Source: Longimicrobiaceae bacterium
Lineage (GTDB): Bacteria > Gemmatimonadota > Gemmatimonadetes > Longimicrobiales > Longimicrobiaceae
Assembly (NCBI GenBank): GCA_030447645.1
Contig: JAUJOM010000009.1
Coordinates: 72,575 to 129,564, forward strand
Length of the DNA stretch: 56,990 bases
Direction: 5' to 3'
Part shown: in pieces, positions 26,773-36,982 of the stretch
Position numbering within the stretch: the stretch's first letter is position 1
How the letters are laid out: every line of letters begins with the position of its first letter
Notes under the pieces: model-generated
What the model was told of the DNA's origin: nothing
The model's database searches: none
What the model saw: only the letters and a program-made list of their open reading frames with translations
Program-made: the position numbers and the translations under genes

Positions 26773-29700
26773 CCGCATCCACCGAACCCTGCGGATCGCG
26801 CTGGGGTTTGCCGTGCTCGCCGTTGCAAGCAGCCCGGGCGAGGCCCAGTACTTCGGGCGCAACAAGGTGCAGTACCAAACTTTCGACTTTCGAACGCTCC
26901 GAACGCCCAACTTCGATATCTACTTTTACCCGGAGGAGGAGGCCGCCGTCCGGGACGCCGCCCGCATGGCCGAGCGCTGGTACGCCCGCCTGTCGCGCAT
27001 TCTGGATCACCGTTTCGAGCAGCGCCAGCCGATCGTCTTCTACGCGAGCAGCCCGGAATTCCAGCAAACGGTTACCACCCGGGGCGAGCTCGGGGAGGGC
27101 ACCGAGGGCTTTACGGATGTGTTCAAGCAACGCATCGTGATGCCGTTCGCCTATACGTACGAGGGAACGGACCACGTGCTCGGGCACGAGATGGTCCACG
27201 CCTTCCAGTTTGACATCTCCGGGCTTGGTCGCGCCGGGGGCGGGCTGGAGCAGGCCGCGCGACGCTTCCAGGTTCCGCTCTGGTTTACCGAGGGCATGGC
27301 CGAGTATCTGTCCATCGGCCCCGTGGATCCGCACACCACCATGTGGCTGCGGGACGCCGCAATCACCGGTCAGATTCCCTCCGTTGAACGGATGACGCGC
27401 GATCCACGCGTCTTTCCCTATCGCTGGGGCCACGCCTTCTGGGCGTACGTCGGGGGGCGGTGGGGCGATGCCGTGATCGGGCAGATCTTGAAGCAGGTCG
27501 GCCAGGGCGTCCCGTATGAAGAAGCCTTTCAGCGCATCCTCAACGTTTCCCTGGAGGATCTATCGGAGGAGTGGCACACTGCGATTCGCCGTGCCTACCT
27601 GCCGCTGGTTGCGGACCGGTTGGAAGCGCGCGAAGCCGCGCGCCCGCTGATCACTCAGCGACGTGAGGGCGGCCGATTGAACCTGGGCCCGGCGATTTCG
27701 CCGGACGGCCGGCAGGTGGCGTACCTGTCCGAGCGTGGCTTCCTGGACGTCGAGCTGCACCTGGCCAACGCCGAGACCGGTGAATTCATCCGCACGCTGG
27801 TTCGAGGGACCGCATTCGACCCACACTTCAGCAGCCTGCGCTACATCTACTCGGCCGGAACCTGGTCACCCGACGGCAGGCAGCTTGCGTTTTCGGCACA
27901 GCGGGGTCCGGGAGACGTGCTGGTCACGCTGGACGTACAGAATGCCCGGATTCTGCGCGAATACCGCGTTCCGGGTGTCGGTGAGATCGGCAATCCCACC
28001 TGGTCGCCGGATGGGCGAACCATCGTGTTTTCGGGTTTGCGCGGCGGGATTTCGGACCTGTACGCGCTGGACCTTCGCACCGGGCAGGCACGCCCGCTGA
28101 CGCGGGACCGCTTCGGCGACCTGCACCCCTCCTACTCTCCCGATGGCCGCACCATCGCCTTCGTAACGGAGCAGGGAACGGGTGCGGACGTGGCCGCGTT
28201 GCGTTTCAGCGGGTATCGCATCGCTCTGCTGGACGTGGCGAGCGGGCAGGTCCGCATGGCGCCGAGTATGCAGGGCACCCACAACATCAATCCCGAGTGG
28301 ACGCGGGACGGACGGGGGCTCTTCTTCATCTCCAATCGCTTCGGCATCCCCAACGTTTTCCGGCTCGACCTCGCGTCCGGACAGTTGACGCGGGTCACCA
28401 ACCTTTTCACCGGGGTGAGCGGGATCACGGACCTGAGCCCGGCCATCACCGCCGCGCGCAACTCAGACCGGCTGCTCTTCGCGGCGTACGAGCGCGGCGG
28501 GTACAACATTTATGCGCTGAGCGGCGCCCAGCAGCTCGCTGGCACCGCGATCACTCAGACGCAGATACTGGCGGTTGGGGATACCATCGCACCGGCTGCG
28601 GCCGTGCTTCCGCCGGTACCCCGCCCGCGGGAGCCGGCCTTTAACCGCGTGGCGACAGCGCTGGCGGACGCCCGGACCGGACTGCCGCGCGCCGACACAG
28701 TGTATCCGGCGGAGCCTTACCGGGCGCGGCTTGGCCTGGATTACCTTGGGCAGCCACAGGTAGGCGTGTCCAGCCGTGACGCCTTCGGGCGGGGTGGCGT
28801 GTACGGGGGCATCGCGGGAATCTTCAGCGACATTCTTGGCTATCACACACTTTTCGGAACCGTCCAGGCACAGGGGCAGCTGGATGAAATCGGTGGCAGC
28901 CTCGCGTACATCTACAGCAAGTACCGCTGGAACTACGGGGTTGTCGCATCCCGCATACCATACATTTACGGTGCGGTGGGCTTCGCCCGGGACCCGGATG
29001 CTGGCGGCGACCCGAACCGGGCCCTGTATCAGATCGCTCGCGCCCGGATTTTCGACAACAGTATTCAGGCTCTCGCCCAGTACCCGTTCTCCCGAGTCCA
29101 GCGTGTGGAGTTCACCGCAGGACCACGCCGGCTTTCACAGGACATTCAGTACGACGAAGTACCCATCCAGCAGGTAGGAGGTCAAATCTTGCAGGTGGGC
29201 GAATGGCGGCGGCGGACGGACGACCTGGGTAGCCTTAACCTGCTCGAAACGTCTGGGGCGCTGGTGTATGACAACTCCCTGTTCGGCTACACATCGCCCT
29301 TCGCCGGGCAGCGGTACCGCTTCGAGCTGAGCCCAACCTTTGGCAATCTGAATTACCTGCAGGTATTGGCAGACTACCGTCGCTACCAGCTGCTGCGCCC
29401 CATCACCCTTGCGGTGCAGGGACTCCACTTCGCGCGGCACGGCGCGGACGCCGAAGAACAAACCATCCTCACGCGCAATGTATACCTTGGCCACCCTAGC
29501 CTGGTGCGTGGCTATCAAGGTGTCTACAGCGACTGCGTGGCTGGAAGCCAGGACCTGCCCGGCCAGGATCGCGAACGCTCCTGCAACCTCTTAAATCAAA
29601 TGTTCGGCAGCCGAATCGGCGTCGCCAAGGCGGAGCTCCGCTTCCCGCTGATCCGGCAGCTGGTGGTCGGCACCGGGATCGGGCTGCCACCGATCGAGGG

Positions 29701-29926
29701 GATCGCGTTCGCTGACGCCGGGGTGGCATGGGGGCGAGGTCAAACTCCGAGCTTCTTTGAGCGGGGAATCCTGCCGGACGAGACACGGCGGGGCTTGATC
29801 ACCAGCGCCGGCGTAGGAGCCCGCGTCAACCTCTTCGGCTACTTCATCCTGGAGGTCGACTACCTGAGGGCCTTCGAGCTGCAGCGCGGATGGCGCTGGA
29901 ATTTCGCCCTGCAGCCGGGGTTCTAA
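26765..29926 (+). CDS. Secreted zinc peptidase / beta-propeller / outer-membrane barrel protein
   Basis: 1,053 residues from ATG 26765 (AGGAG upstream). A Sec signal peptide covers residues 1-28. An MA-clan metallopeptidase-like domain has HExxH as HEMVH (141-145) and WFTEGMAEYLS downstream, containing the likely third ligand Glu. A TolB-like propeller of PD40 repeats runs from about 310 to 610 (AISPDGRQVAYLSERG; TWSPDGRQLAFSAQRG; SYSPDGRTIAFVTEQG). The C-terminal ~350 residues are beta-rich, with alternating aromatics and a final Phe, as in BamA/TamA-type surface-antigen barrels. The architecture suggests an outer-membrane-anchored peptidase or chaperone. Substrate unknown. Confidence 0.85.
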   Translation: MFSRIHRTLRIALGFAVLAVASSPGEAQYFGRNKVQYQTFDFRTLRTPNFDIYFYPEEEAAVRDAARMAERWYARLSRILDHRFEQRQPIVFYASSPEFQQTVTTRGELGEGTEGFTDVFKQRIVMPFAYTYEGTDHVLGHEMVHAFQFDISGLGRAGGGLEQAARRFQVPLWFTEGMAEYLSIGPVDPHTTMWLRDAAITGQIPSVERMTRDPRVFPYRWGHAFWAYVGGRWGDAVIGQILKQVGQGVPYEEAFQRILNVSLEDLSEEWHTAIRRAYLPLVADRLEAREAARPLITQRREGGRLNLGPAISPDGRQVAYLSERGFLDVELHLANAETGEFIRTLVRGTAFDPHFSSLRYIYSAGTWSPDGRQLAFSAQRGPGDVLVTLDVQNARILREYRVPGVGEIGNPTWSPDGRTIVFSGLRGGISDLYALDLRTGQARPLTRDRFGDLHPSYSPDGRTIAFVTEQGTGADVAALRFSGYRIALLDVASGQVRMAPSMQGTHNINPEWTRDGRGLFFISNRFGIPNVFRLDLASGQLTRVTNLFTGVSGITDLSPAITAARNSDRLLFAAYERGGYNIYALSGAQQLAGTAITQTQILAVGDTIAPAAAVLPPVPRPREPAFNRVATALADARTGLPRADTVYPAEPYRARLGLDYLGQPQVGVSSRDAFGRGGVYGGIAGIFSDILGYHTLFGTVQAQGQLDEIGGSLAYIYSKYRWNYGVVASRIPYIYGAVGFARDPDAGGDPNRALYQIARARIFDNSIQALAQYPFSRVQRVEFTAGPRRLSQDIQYDEVPIQQVGGQILQVGEWRRRTDDLGSLNLLETSGALVYDNSLFGYTSPFAGQRYRFELSPTFGNLNYLQVLADYRRYQLLRPITLAVQGLHFARHGADAEEQTILTRNVYLGHPSLVRGYQGVYSDCVAGSQDLPGQDRERSCNLLNQMFGSRIGVAKAELRFPLIRQLVVGTGIGLPPIEGIAFADAGVAWGRGQTPSFFERGILPDETRRGLITSAGVGARVNLFGYFILEVDYLRAFELQRGWRWNFALQPGF

Positions 29927-29930
29927 CCCA

Positions 29931-30548
29931 CTGGCTGCTCGGGAGCGGGAGGGGCGGCGACAGGCGATCCTTGCCTCCGCGGTGCGGGCATTCGCGGAGC
30001 ATGGATTCTTCGCCGCCCGAATCAGTGACATCGCCGAGGGTGCGGGCGTAGCGGAAGGAACGATCTACCTGTACTTCGGTGGCAAGGACGACCTGCTGCT
30101 TACCGCCTTTCGGGACACGCTGGGGGCGTTCTGCGCCGCCGCGCGGGAGCTGCCGGCCGAGCTGAGTTTCACGGAGCGCCTCGCCCGGTTCATCCGGCTG
30201 CAGTTCGAAGAGATCGAGGCGAACCCCGCGCTGGCCACGGTGCTGCTGCTGGAGTCGCGGCAGTCCAGCCAGTTTTATCGGGGGGCCGTACGGGATGCGC
30301 TGCGCGCCTATGCGGCAGCCATCGACGCCATGCTGGAAAAGGGGCACGAGGAGGGGGCGATCCATGAGAACGTGGATCGCCCCCTCGCGCGTCGTATGCT
30401 GATTGGTGCGCTGGAGGAAATCGAGCTGGAATGGCTGCTTGGCGACCGGAGCCGCCCACTCGCCGCGCTGGCTCCACGAGTGGCCGACCTTTTCCACCGG
30501 GGTCTCACCCCCTCGCCTGGACAGCCAGGCGCGGCGGAGTTATCCTAA
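29931..30548 (+). CDS. TetR-family transcriptional regulator
   Basis: The N-terminal helix-turn-helix is typical of TetR: RQAILASAVRAFAEHGFFAA, then ISDIAEGAGVAEGTIYLYFG and GKDDLLLTAF. A ligand-binding helical domain of about 130 residues follows. The start is uncertain. The conserved RRQAIL lies upstream of the first GTG (29982), and the only codon near the right place in frame is CTG at 29931. An ATG at 29890 is out of frame by one and would fit if a base is missing. It follows the large outer-membrane protein directly. FadR/AcrR-like regulators of this type often control envelope or efflux genes. Confidence 0.82.
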   Translation: MAAREREGRRQAILASAVRAFAEHGFFAARISDIAEGAGVAEGTIYLYFGGKDDLLLTAFRDTLGAFCAAARELPAELSFTERLARFIRLQFEEIEANPALATVLLLESRQSSQFYRGAVRDALRAYAAAIDAMLEKGHEEGAIHENVDRPLARRMLIGALEEIELEWLLGDRSRPLAALAPRVADLFHRGLTPSPGQPGAAELS

Positions 30549-30575
30549 CACCGGAACCTTCAACCGCGACGAAAG

Positions 30576-30725
30576 ATGGCGGACATTCAGGTGGAGCGCA
30601 CGGCGGAACCGCAGTACGAAGACGCCACCCTGATGGAGATCGTGCTGTGGATCATTGGCATTTTGATGATCCCTCTGGTGCCGATCGTGATGGTAGCGCT
30701 GCTGACGCCGCACACCGGGATGTAG
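30576..30725 (+). CDS. Putative small membrane protein
   Basis: A 49-residue frame starts at ATG 30576 (GAAAG just upstream, weak) and stops at TAG 30723-30725. The C-terminal two thirds is a strong hydrophobic segment (IVLWIIGILMIPLVPIVMVA); the N-terminus is acidic. It follows the TetR gene by 27 bp and overlaps the tail of the convergent lipoprotein gene by 74 bp. Support is compositional only. Confidence 0.4.
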   Translation: MADIQVERTAEPQYEDATLMEIVLWIIGILMIPLVPIVMVALLTPHTGM

Positions 30726-32211
30726 CCACCCGCGGCCAGACCCGCCGGCTTAGCAAGGTCCGCCCACCCCGGCGGACGTTTACCATCCCCAGATCCATCT
30801 CACCGATTACCTCACCCGTGGCGCCGAGCGTTTCCAGACGTACGCGGTGTGAGCCCGGTGCAAGTGCCAGTCGCGCAACGCTGATCTGATCCGGCAGCAA
30901 CGTCCACCCACGCGTGTCGGCCCGCTCCGACAGGTTGCCCGCCACGTTGGCTAGCCGACCCACGATCCACCCGGCGGTTTCCCCGCCCTGCTTTTCGGCT
31001 TTTCGCTCCGCCTTCCGCGCCAGCTGAAATTTGACCAGCCCACGTGCCACCGCCCGGCCGAGCACCGCCGCACGCTGGCTCTCCCAGGCTCGCACCGCCC
31101 CGGCTGACAGGTCTTCCGCGGCGGGTGCGGCAACCACCTGGTCGTTGACGATCACCCGTGCTGCCGCGGCACGGTGCGCGTCCAGCCGGTACGCAGGCCA
31201 GGCAAGCTTGAAGATGTACGCACCCTCCATCGCGTCCGCCCACTGCACACCCGGCGCTTCATCGTAGGCATATCCCCACTCGGCCTGCTGCACCAGATTG
31301 CGGAGCAGCCGTGCACTGGCCCGTCCGATGGCGGCCGCGACACTGTCGCCTTCTTCGCTCTCCATGGCTTTCAATTCGTCGCCCAGAATGGGGACGTGGA
31401 TGTCCTGGTGCGTGCGGTGGGCCACAAAGCCGTGCTCGACCAGCACGATCAGGTCACCGGTTTTCGCGCTATCCGGCGCATCGGCCACACCGTACCGCCT
31501 GGCGGCAGCTTCGGCAACGTCGCGCAGTCCGAGCGCACGCGCAGCCCGAAAAAGATCCCTGCCGAGCTGCGGTGGTGGGGACACACCCGCCGATCCCGTG
31601 CAGTCATCGTAGGCGCGGTCCGCCTGACGTAGCGAGACCAGGGCGTGGTTGCGCTCCCCGCCAGCCGCGAAGACCTGCCCTGAAACGTAGCTCAACAGGC
31701 CAGCACCCCAGCAGCCTCCGGTTTTGGGGGGTTCTCTCCGCGCGAGCAGTGTACCCGCCTTGCGAGCTTCAACCAGTGCGCCTTCGTTCAGGCCCAGCGC
31801 CCAGTAGTTGAGCATCCGGTAGTAGGGGATCATCGCCCGCTCAGGCGCGGAGGGGAGGTAGGCAAGTACGCCGTCGTTGACAATCATGGAGCCCGCCGCG
31901 CGACCGACGCTCCGGGTGAAGCGCCGGTCGATCTCCGCTTCGGCGCGCTCGAGCGCCTGGTTGCTGGCTGCGTACTGGCGCGCTTCGTGGAGCACCACCG
32001 CGCGCTGCAGCTCGAGCAGCAGTCCGTCCCGCGTATCCCGCTTGCGGGGCGCGAGCAGGCGCAGCGCGGAGTCCGGCTGACCGGCAACCAGGTACTGGCG
32101 GAGCCGAATGTCTCCATCCAGTCCCGCGCGCCAGTCCCGGTGCACCGCCCCGAGGTGGGCGCAGCCGGTGAGCGCCGCGACTGCCAGTAGCCCCAGCGCT
32201 CGCGGGATCAT
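30652..32211 (-). CDS. COG3014-like tetratricopeptide lipoprotein
   Basis: 519 residues with a lipoprotein signal peptide (ALTGCAHLG). The N-terminal part is helical. NDGVLAYLPSAPERAMIPYY and RMLNYWALGLNEGALVEARK match the conserved block of the uncharacterised COG3014 family. A middle segment (IVLVEHGFVAHRTHQDIHVP) and a beta-rich C-terminus follow. The final 30 residues are Arg/Ser-rich and unlike the rest, and a one-base shift near 30755 would give an earlier stop, so the true C-terminus may be shorter. The start overlaps the TPR-like gene (ATGA). COG3014 genes commonly neighbour lpoB-like genes, as here. Confidence 0.72.
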   Translation of the reverse strand: MIPRALGLLAVAALTGCAHLGAVHRDWRAGLDGDIRLRQYLVAGQPDSALRLLAPRKRDTRDGLLLELQRAVVLHEARQYAASNQALERAEAEIDRRFTRSVGRAAGSMIVNDGVLAYLPSAPERAMIPYYRMLNYWALGLNEGALVEARKAGTLLARREPPKTGGCWGAGLLSYVSGQVFAAGGERNHALVSLRQADRAYDDCTGSAGVSPPPQLGRDLFRAARALGLRDVAEAAARRYGVADAPDSAKTGDLIVLVEHGFVAHRTHQDIHVPILGDELKAMESEEGDSVAAAIGRASARLLRNLVQQAEWGYAYDEAPGVQWADAMEGAYIFKLAWPAYRLDAHRAAAARVIVNDQVVAAPAAEDLSAGAVRAWESQRAAVLGRAVARGLVKFQLARKAERKAEKQGGETAGWIVGRLANVAGNLSERADTRGWTLLPDQISVARLALAPGSHRVRLETLGATGEVIGEMDLGMVNVRRGGRTLLSRRVWPRVATSRCAASAALPSRSAPEGSSKCQ

Positions 32212-32492
32212 CGCCGTTCCAGTACGACGATGCGTTCATGGGCCCGGGCGATCGCTTCCGCGATTCGGGCAGCGACTTCGCCCTCGGCGCGAAGCAGCTC
32301 GATCTCGAGCTGCTGAAGGGCTCGCCGATACTGCAGCTCTGCCTCGACGGGGCGAAGCTGCTTGTCGAGTGTGCGTGCGATCCGGAGCGTGGTTTCGCCG
32401 TGGTTGGGTCGGAGCACGTCCGCGCGGTCATACCGGTTCAACGCGCCCACGAAGTCCCCCCGCAGCGCGAAGGCGTCGCCCTCGCGAAGCAT
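32208..32492 (-). CDS. Small TPR-like helical protein
   Basis: 94 residues. ALRGDFVGALNRYDRADVLR with HGETTLRIARTLDKQLRPVE forms a TPR-like hairpin, followed by a charged helix ending in ERIVVLERR. An in-frame extension upstream back to about 32570 lacks a start codon, so an indel may hide a longer N-terminus (possibly another signal peptide). It is coupled to the COG3014-like gene by a 4 bp overlap and follows a lipoprotein gene, all in one operon. Role unknown; a scaffold for the lipoproteins is plausible. Confidence 0.6.
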   Translation of the reverse strand: MLREGDAFALRGDFVGALNRYDRADVLRPNHGETTLRIARTLDKQLRPVEAELQYRRALQQLEIELLRAEGEVAARIAEAIARAHERIVVLERR

Positions 32493-32573
32493 GGCACCGG
32501 CCTGTGAGGCGGTACGTGCGGCCTCAGTTGCGTCGTGGGGAGAGGCTACGGTGCGGGATCCCTGGGGCTCCCG

Positions 32574-33005
32574 CTAGGTATAGGAGCGCACCCGCCCGTC
32601 CTGCAGGGCGATGTACGCGATCTCGGCTACGGCGTCGGACGGGCCTGTACCGATTGCCCGTGCGGACATGACGCGGGTACGGCCGGTGCCGCGCAGGTCC
32701 CACGCGCCCGAGATTGTACTGGTGGCGGCGAGCACCTGCGCCTCGCTCATGCCGATCGCGAGCTCCCCGCGCGAAATCGCATCACATATCGCGGGCGAAC
32801 AGGTGGCAAGGGCAGTGCTCGCCGTGGCGGCGCGCTCCGCCGCAATGCGCTCCTGCTCCGCTTCACCTTCGACGCGGGCACGGGCCACCGTCTGATCCGT
32901 GGTGGAGCGCAGGGTTGCTCCGTTGGACATGATGGGCCGTGGGGCCTGCATGTACGGCCCGCAGGCGGCAAGCAGGACAAGAATCAGGGGAAAGGCAGCT
33001 TTCAT
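32574..33005 (-). CDS. Small lipoprotein with OmlA/BamE-like pattern
   Basis: 143 residues from ATG 33005 with GGGAGA upstream. The signal peptide MKAAFPLILVLLAACG ends in a lipobox (LAAC). The helical middle (ARARVEGEAEQERIAAERAA) precedes a C-terminal domain. There ISRGELAIGMSEAQVLAATS and the closing DGRVRSYT recall the small SmpA/OmlA fold (GMT..QV..ilG..), although similarity is weak. It lies 17 bp after the LpoB-like gene in the same operon. Confidence 0.65.
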   Translation of the reverse strand: MKAAFPLILVLLAACGPYMQAPRPIMSNGATLRSTTDQTVARARVEGEAEQERIAAERAATASTALATCSPAICDAISRGELAIGMSEAQVLAATSTISGAWDLRGTGRTRVMSARAIGTGPSDAVAEIAYIALQDGRVRSYT

Positions 33006-33022
33006 GGTTGGATTCTCCCTGA

Positions 33023-33637
33023 TCAAAGGCCGAGGCGCGGGCGCTCGATGAACTTCTTGATCTTGTGCTGACCGACCCACACCTTGGCGTTGGACTCCAG
33101 GTCCACCAGCGCCAGGTCCACCTGGTACAGGACCACGCTCCGGCCGCGCTCCCGGTCCTCGATAGACTCGATCTCCCCCTGCAGCATGTAGTTGGCACCC
33201 TGCTCCTTGCCAATACGTGCCCGGGTGTTGGCCGATGCATGCTCCTGCTGGTCCGTTCGCTCGGCACGCACCTCGAGCCGCTCGTCCTGGTCCGCCACCA
33301 CGCGAACCAATCCGCTCTGCACGTAGGCGCGCTCCAGGTCCTTGACAAAGCTGGAGACCGGGATGTGCTCCATGCTGCGGTTGCGAATCGTGCCGACGAT
33401 CAGAGTGGGAGGTGTCCCGCCGTGCGCCTGCGTGTGCCGCAGCGCCCAGTTGCCGGCAACCGTGCCGAAGCTTTGCCGGATCAGGGTGTCGGCGACGAGG
33501 CGACTGTCCACGTCGTTCCAGCGGCCGGACAGGTCGAACGCCTGCTCCGGCGCGACGCGGATTACCTGTCGGGAGCAGCCCGCCGCCGCTGCCACCAGGA
33601 GCAGTACGCCGAGCTGTGTGCGTGTGATGGCTTTCAT
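33023..33637 (-). CDS. LpoB-like penicillin-binding protein activator lipoprotein
   Basis: 204 residues from the ATG at 33637. A lipoprotein signal (LLLVAAAAGCSR) is followed by FDLSGRWNDVDSRLVADTLI, the conserved opening of the LpoB/YcfM fold. The segment TLIVGTIRNRSMEHIPVSSF comes next, then a C-terminal beta domain (YQVDLALVDLESNAKVWVGQ). LpoB-type proteins reach from the outer membrane to activate PBP1B, but in non-enterobacteria their partner is not fixed. It heads a four-gene lipoprotein operon. An upstream extension of the frame would precede the signal peptide and is unlikely. Confidence 0.8.
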   Translation of the reverse strand: MKAITRTQLGVLLLVAAAAGCSRQVIRVAPEQAFDLSGRWNDVDSRLVADTLIRQSFGTVAGNWALRHTQAHGGTPPTLIVGTIRNRSMEHIPVSSFVKDLERAYVQSGLVRVVADQDERLEVRAERTDQQEHASANTRARIGKEQGANYMLQGEIESIEDRERGRSVVLYQVDLALVDLESNAKVWVGQHKIKKFIERPRLGL

Positions 33638-33876
33638 AAAGTCGGCAAAGGCAGGTGGGAAACCGCTTGCACAGTCCTGCACGCAAGCAGGGCATCCGGT
33701 GTGCCGCAGGGAACAAAAATTCAACTGTTGCAGTGGAACAACTTAGCTATTTCCGGCGCTATACCCCGTCCTCCGAAGGGGACAAGGGGTGTCCTCGCCA
33801 AGACGCAGATTGGCGCCCTGTGTGGGCAGCTTTGGAGTGCCCGCCGGGTTCGGAGGAGGGCGTGGCGGAGGGCCGC

Positions 33877-34969
<1,093 letters not shown>

Positions 34970-34973
<4 letters not shown>

Positions 34974-36120
34974 GCCTCTCGCGCTGCTCGCCGCAGCGGT
35001 CCATCCCCGTTCCTAGCACCGTTTCGGCGGCCATCAAAAGCGCTGGCCCTGGTGTCACCGCCGAATGCACGATGCTGCTCCCCGCCGCGTCGCGCCGCGC
35101 CGCCCCGATCCAGCACGGAAGGCAGCATCGCCCAAGCATCTGTATCCCCCAGCATCCCGGTCACGGGTTCCAGAACTTCCGCCAGCTCGAGCAGCGCCTG
35201 CACGGATAGGCATACCATGCGCGGCTCCCCTTCCACAAACTCCACCACCTCGGCATCAAGGCCATCCTCGCTGCCCGATAAATGTTGTCGCCCAGCACTG
35301 GATGAAGCAGCGAATCCGGGAGCGGCGGGTCCGCGAGGCGCCCCTCGGCGGCGGCGGTCACTCACCCTCGCGCGAGCGCCGCCGCAACCATCGCATCATC
35401 GATCCGGAGTGTGACGTCCGCGATGCGAAACTCCAGCGTGCGGTACTCATGGTGTGGGCGCAAATCCCAGTAAAGCCGGCCCGGTCCATCGATTCGCTTG
35501 GTATCGAGCAGTAGGCGGAGAAGCTGTTGAAACTCTTTTTCGTCCGAGAAGCGCAGCGGTGCGCCGGTGCGTGGCCAGCGCCGCCACAGGATGGTCCGGT
35601 AAGGCGTGCCCGGTGTCGCTCCAAGGTAGTAGGGGGAGCTGGCAGTCAGGGCGAGCAGGTGCGGGAGATACCAGCGCGCGACATTCATCACCTGGGCGCG
35701 ATCGGTCTCTATAGGCACCGCCACGTGAATGTGCAGCCAAAGATGCTTTGAGAGTCGGCAAGCCGCCGGTAATCTCGGCGGATTCCCTGGTACACCGGCG
35801 CATCGGTAAACGTCTGCCCTTTCCAGTGGCTGAATGGGTGCGTCCCGGCCGCCACGAGCCGGCACTCCCGAGCCTCGGCCGCAGCCGCCGCCTCGAGTCG
35901 CAGCCGAACCAGTTCTGCCCGTATCACTGGCACTTTCACAGATACGCGTGTCTACCTCCAGCGTATTCTGCCGCATCTCTGGCTTGAGATCACCAGACCA
36001 GTCCCCGGCAAGCACCTGCGGGCGCGGCTCTGAAGCCCACCCGTCTCTGCATCGATAAGCTGATACTCTTCCTCGACACCGAGGGTAAAGGCATCAGCAG
36101 GTGTTGCGTCAAAGTTACGA
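34970..36120 (-). CDS. ybdK: GCS2-type glutamate-cysteine ligase-like carboxylate-amine ligase, frameshifted
   Basis: Spread over several frames. FTLGVEEEYQLIDAETGGL (36040-36095) is the conserved start of the GCS2/YbdK family. Then come LPGDWSGDLKPEMRQNTLEV, a His-rich WLHIHVAVP, and SPYYLGATPGTPYRTILWRR. DLRPHHEYRTLEFRIADVTL lies near 35400-35470, and the C-terminal PVTGMLGDTDAWAML closes the gene. The family couples glutamate to an amine with ATP; the substrate of YbdK-like members is uncertain. The first codon cannot be fixed because no start lies in frame before the VEEEYQ motif; 36120 is approximate. It is translationally coupled to aroB. Confidence 0.78.
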
Positions 36121-36238
36121 GCTTGAAGTGTGTCAGGATGCTGCCCGTGTGGCCTTGCGCAAGCGCAGGGCCACAGAACGCTTTACCAGTCCGGCAGCGA
36201 TCCCACACGCTCGATCCGTTCGAGGGGTCCGGCGGCAC

Positions 36239-36676
36239 TCAAAAACTCTGCCGCGGTCTTGCCGAAGACGGGTGGCGCCAATTCGGTGCAATTTCCGCCA
36301 GGGGCACGAGTACAAATGCACGTTGGTGAAGGCGAGGCGGGGAAGAATGACTCCGGTGTGTCGAGAACAGATCACCGTATGCAAGCAGGTCGATGTCGAT
36401 TGTGCGCGGGGCGTTCGGAAACAGCGAGTGTCCGAGATTCTCCTCGATCTGTTGCACCGTCCGCAACAGCTCCCCGGGAGCTGAGTGCGCGCGGACGAGG
36501 CATACCACGTTGCGGAAATCCGGCTGTGTGGCGTAGCCGACCGGCTGGGACCGATAGAGCGACGAGAGTGCATCGATCTCAAGTTCTTTGCCAGCTGTGT
36601 CGGCTCGAACCAGATGCCGATCTGGTTCCCCCAGGTTTAGATCGAGACCGACAACCACAGGTGTCAGGCCGGGCAT
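36239..36676 (-). CDS. folK: 7,8-dihydro-6-hydroxymethylpterin pyrophosphokinase
   Basis: A 145-residue HPPK of the folate pathway. VVVGLDLNLGEPDRHL near the N-terminus, SSLYRSQPVGYATQPDFRNV, the catalytic stretch NAPRTIDIDLLAYGDL (the two Asp bind Mg) and HQRAFVLVPLAEIAP are all recognisable. The usual start has GSN after the first strand; here it is LDLNLG. The last few residues after ARPRQSF may be shifted by an indel. It begins the folK-ybdK-aroB run on the minus strand, divergent from the plug-lipoprotein gene. Confidence 0.86.
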   Translation of the reverse strand: MPGLTPVVVGLDLNLGEPDRHLVRADTAGKELEIDALSSLYRSQPVGYATQPDFRNVVCLVRAHSAPGELLRTVQQIEENLGHSLFPNAPRTIDIDLLAYGDLFSTHRSHSSPPRLHQRAFVLVPLAEIAPNWRHPSSARPRQSF

Positions 36677-36705
36677 GAGCAGGAAGGCTCATACCAGCGG
36701 AGAAA

Positions 36706-36982
36706 AAGGTTGTGCCTGCAAGCGCGTACGGTATATTAGAAGGTGTGTGGCCGGGCACCTGTAAACCGCCCGTTCAGCATTCCCGCTGTCGTGGACCTTC
36801 GGTGCCACACGCCGTCGTAGCGGCGGTTTCATCTCACACCCTTGGAGGGTCCCATGCTCTCTTCCCGCTTGCCGCTCCTCAACCCGCTCGTCGTGCTTCG
36901 ATCCTGCTCTCGACAGGTGCGTGCGGTACGCCCAGGCCGGGAACGACCAGAGCGGGGACCGCACCAGGACGCGTATCACCGC
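36706..36982 (+). repeat. Leader repeat, copy 1
   Basis: About 277 bp that recur at 42553-42830 with roughly 95 % identity by eye. The repeat covers promoter, 5' leader, ribosome-binding site, signal peptide and the first ~40 codons of a plug-lipoprotein gene; similarity falls sharply after it. Confidence 0.85.
36710..36737 (+). promoter_or_regulatory. Putative promoter of plug-lipoprotein gene 1
   Basis: TTGTGC (36710-36715) and TATATT (36732-36737) with a 16 bp spacer. Both boxes are kept in copy 2 although the spacer has two substitutions. The predicted leader is about 110 nt. Confidence 0.5.

Noticed and set aside
33638..33876. Possible gene or riboswitch between the LpoB-like gene and aroB
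   Set aside because: Open frames here are out of phase with both neighbours and lack starts or domains. No known riboswitch core was recognised; it probably holds only the lpoB-like operon promoter.
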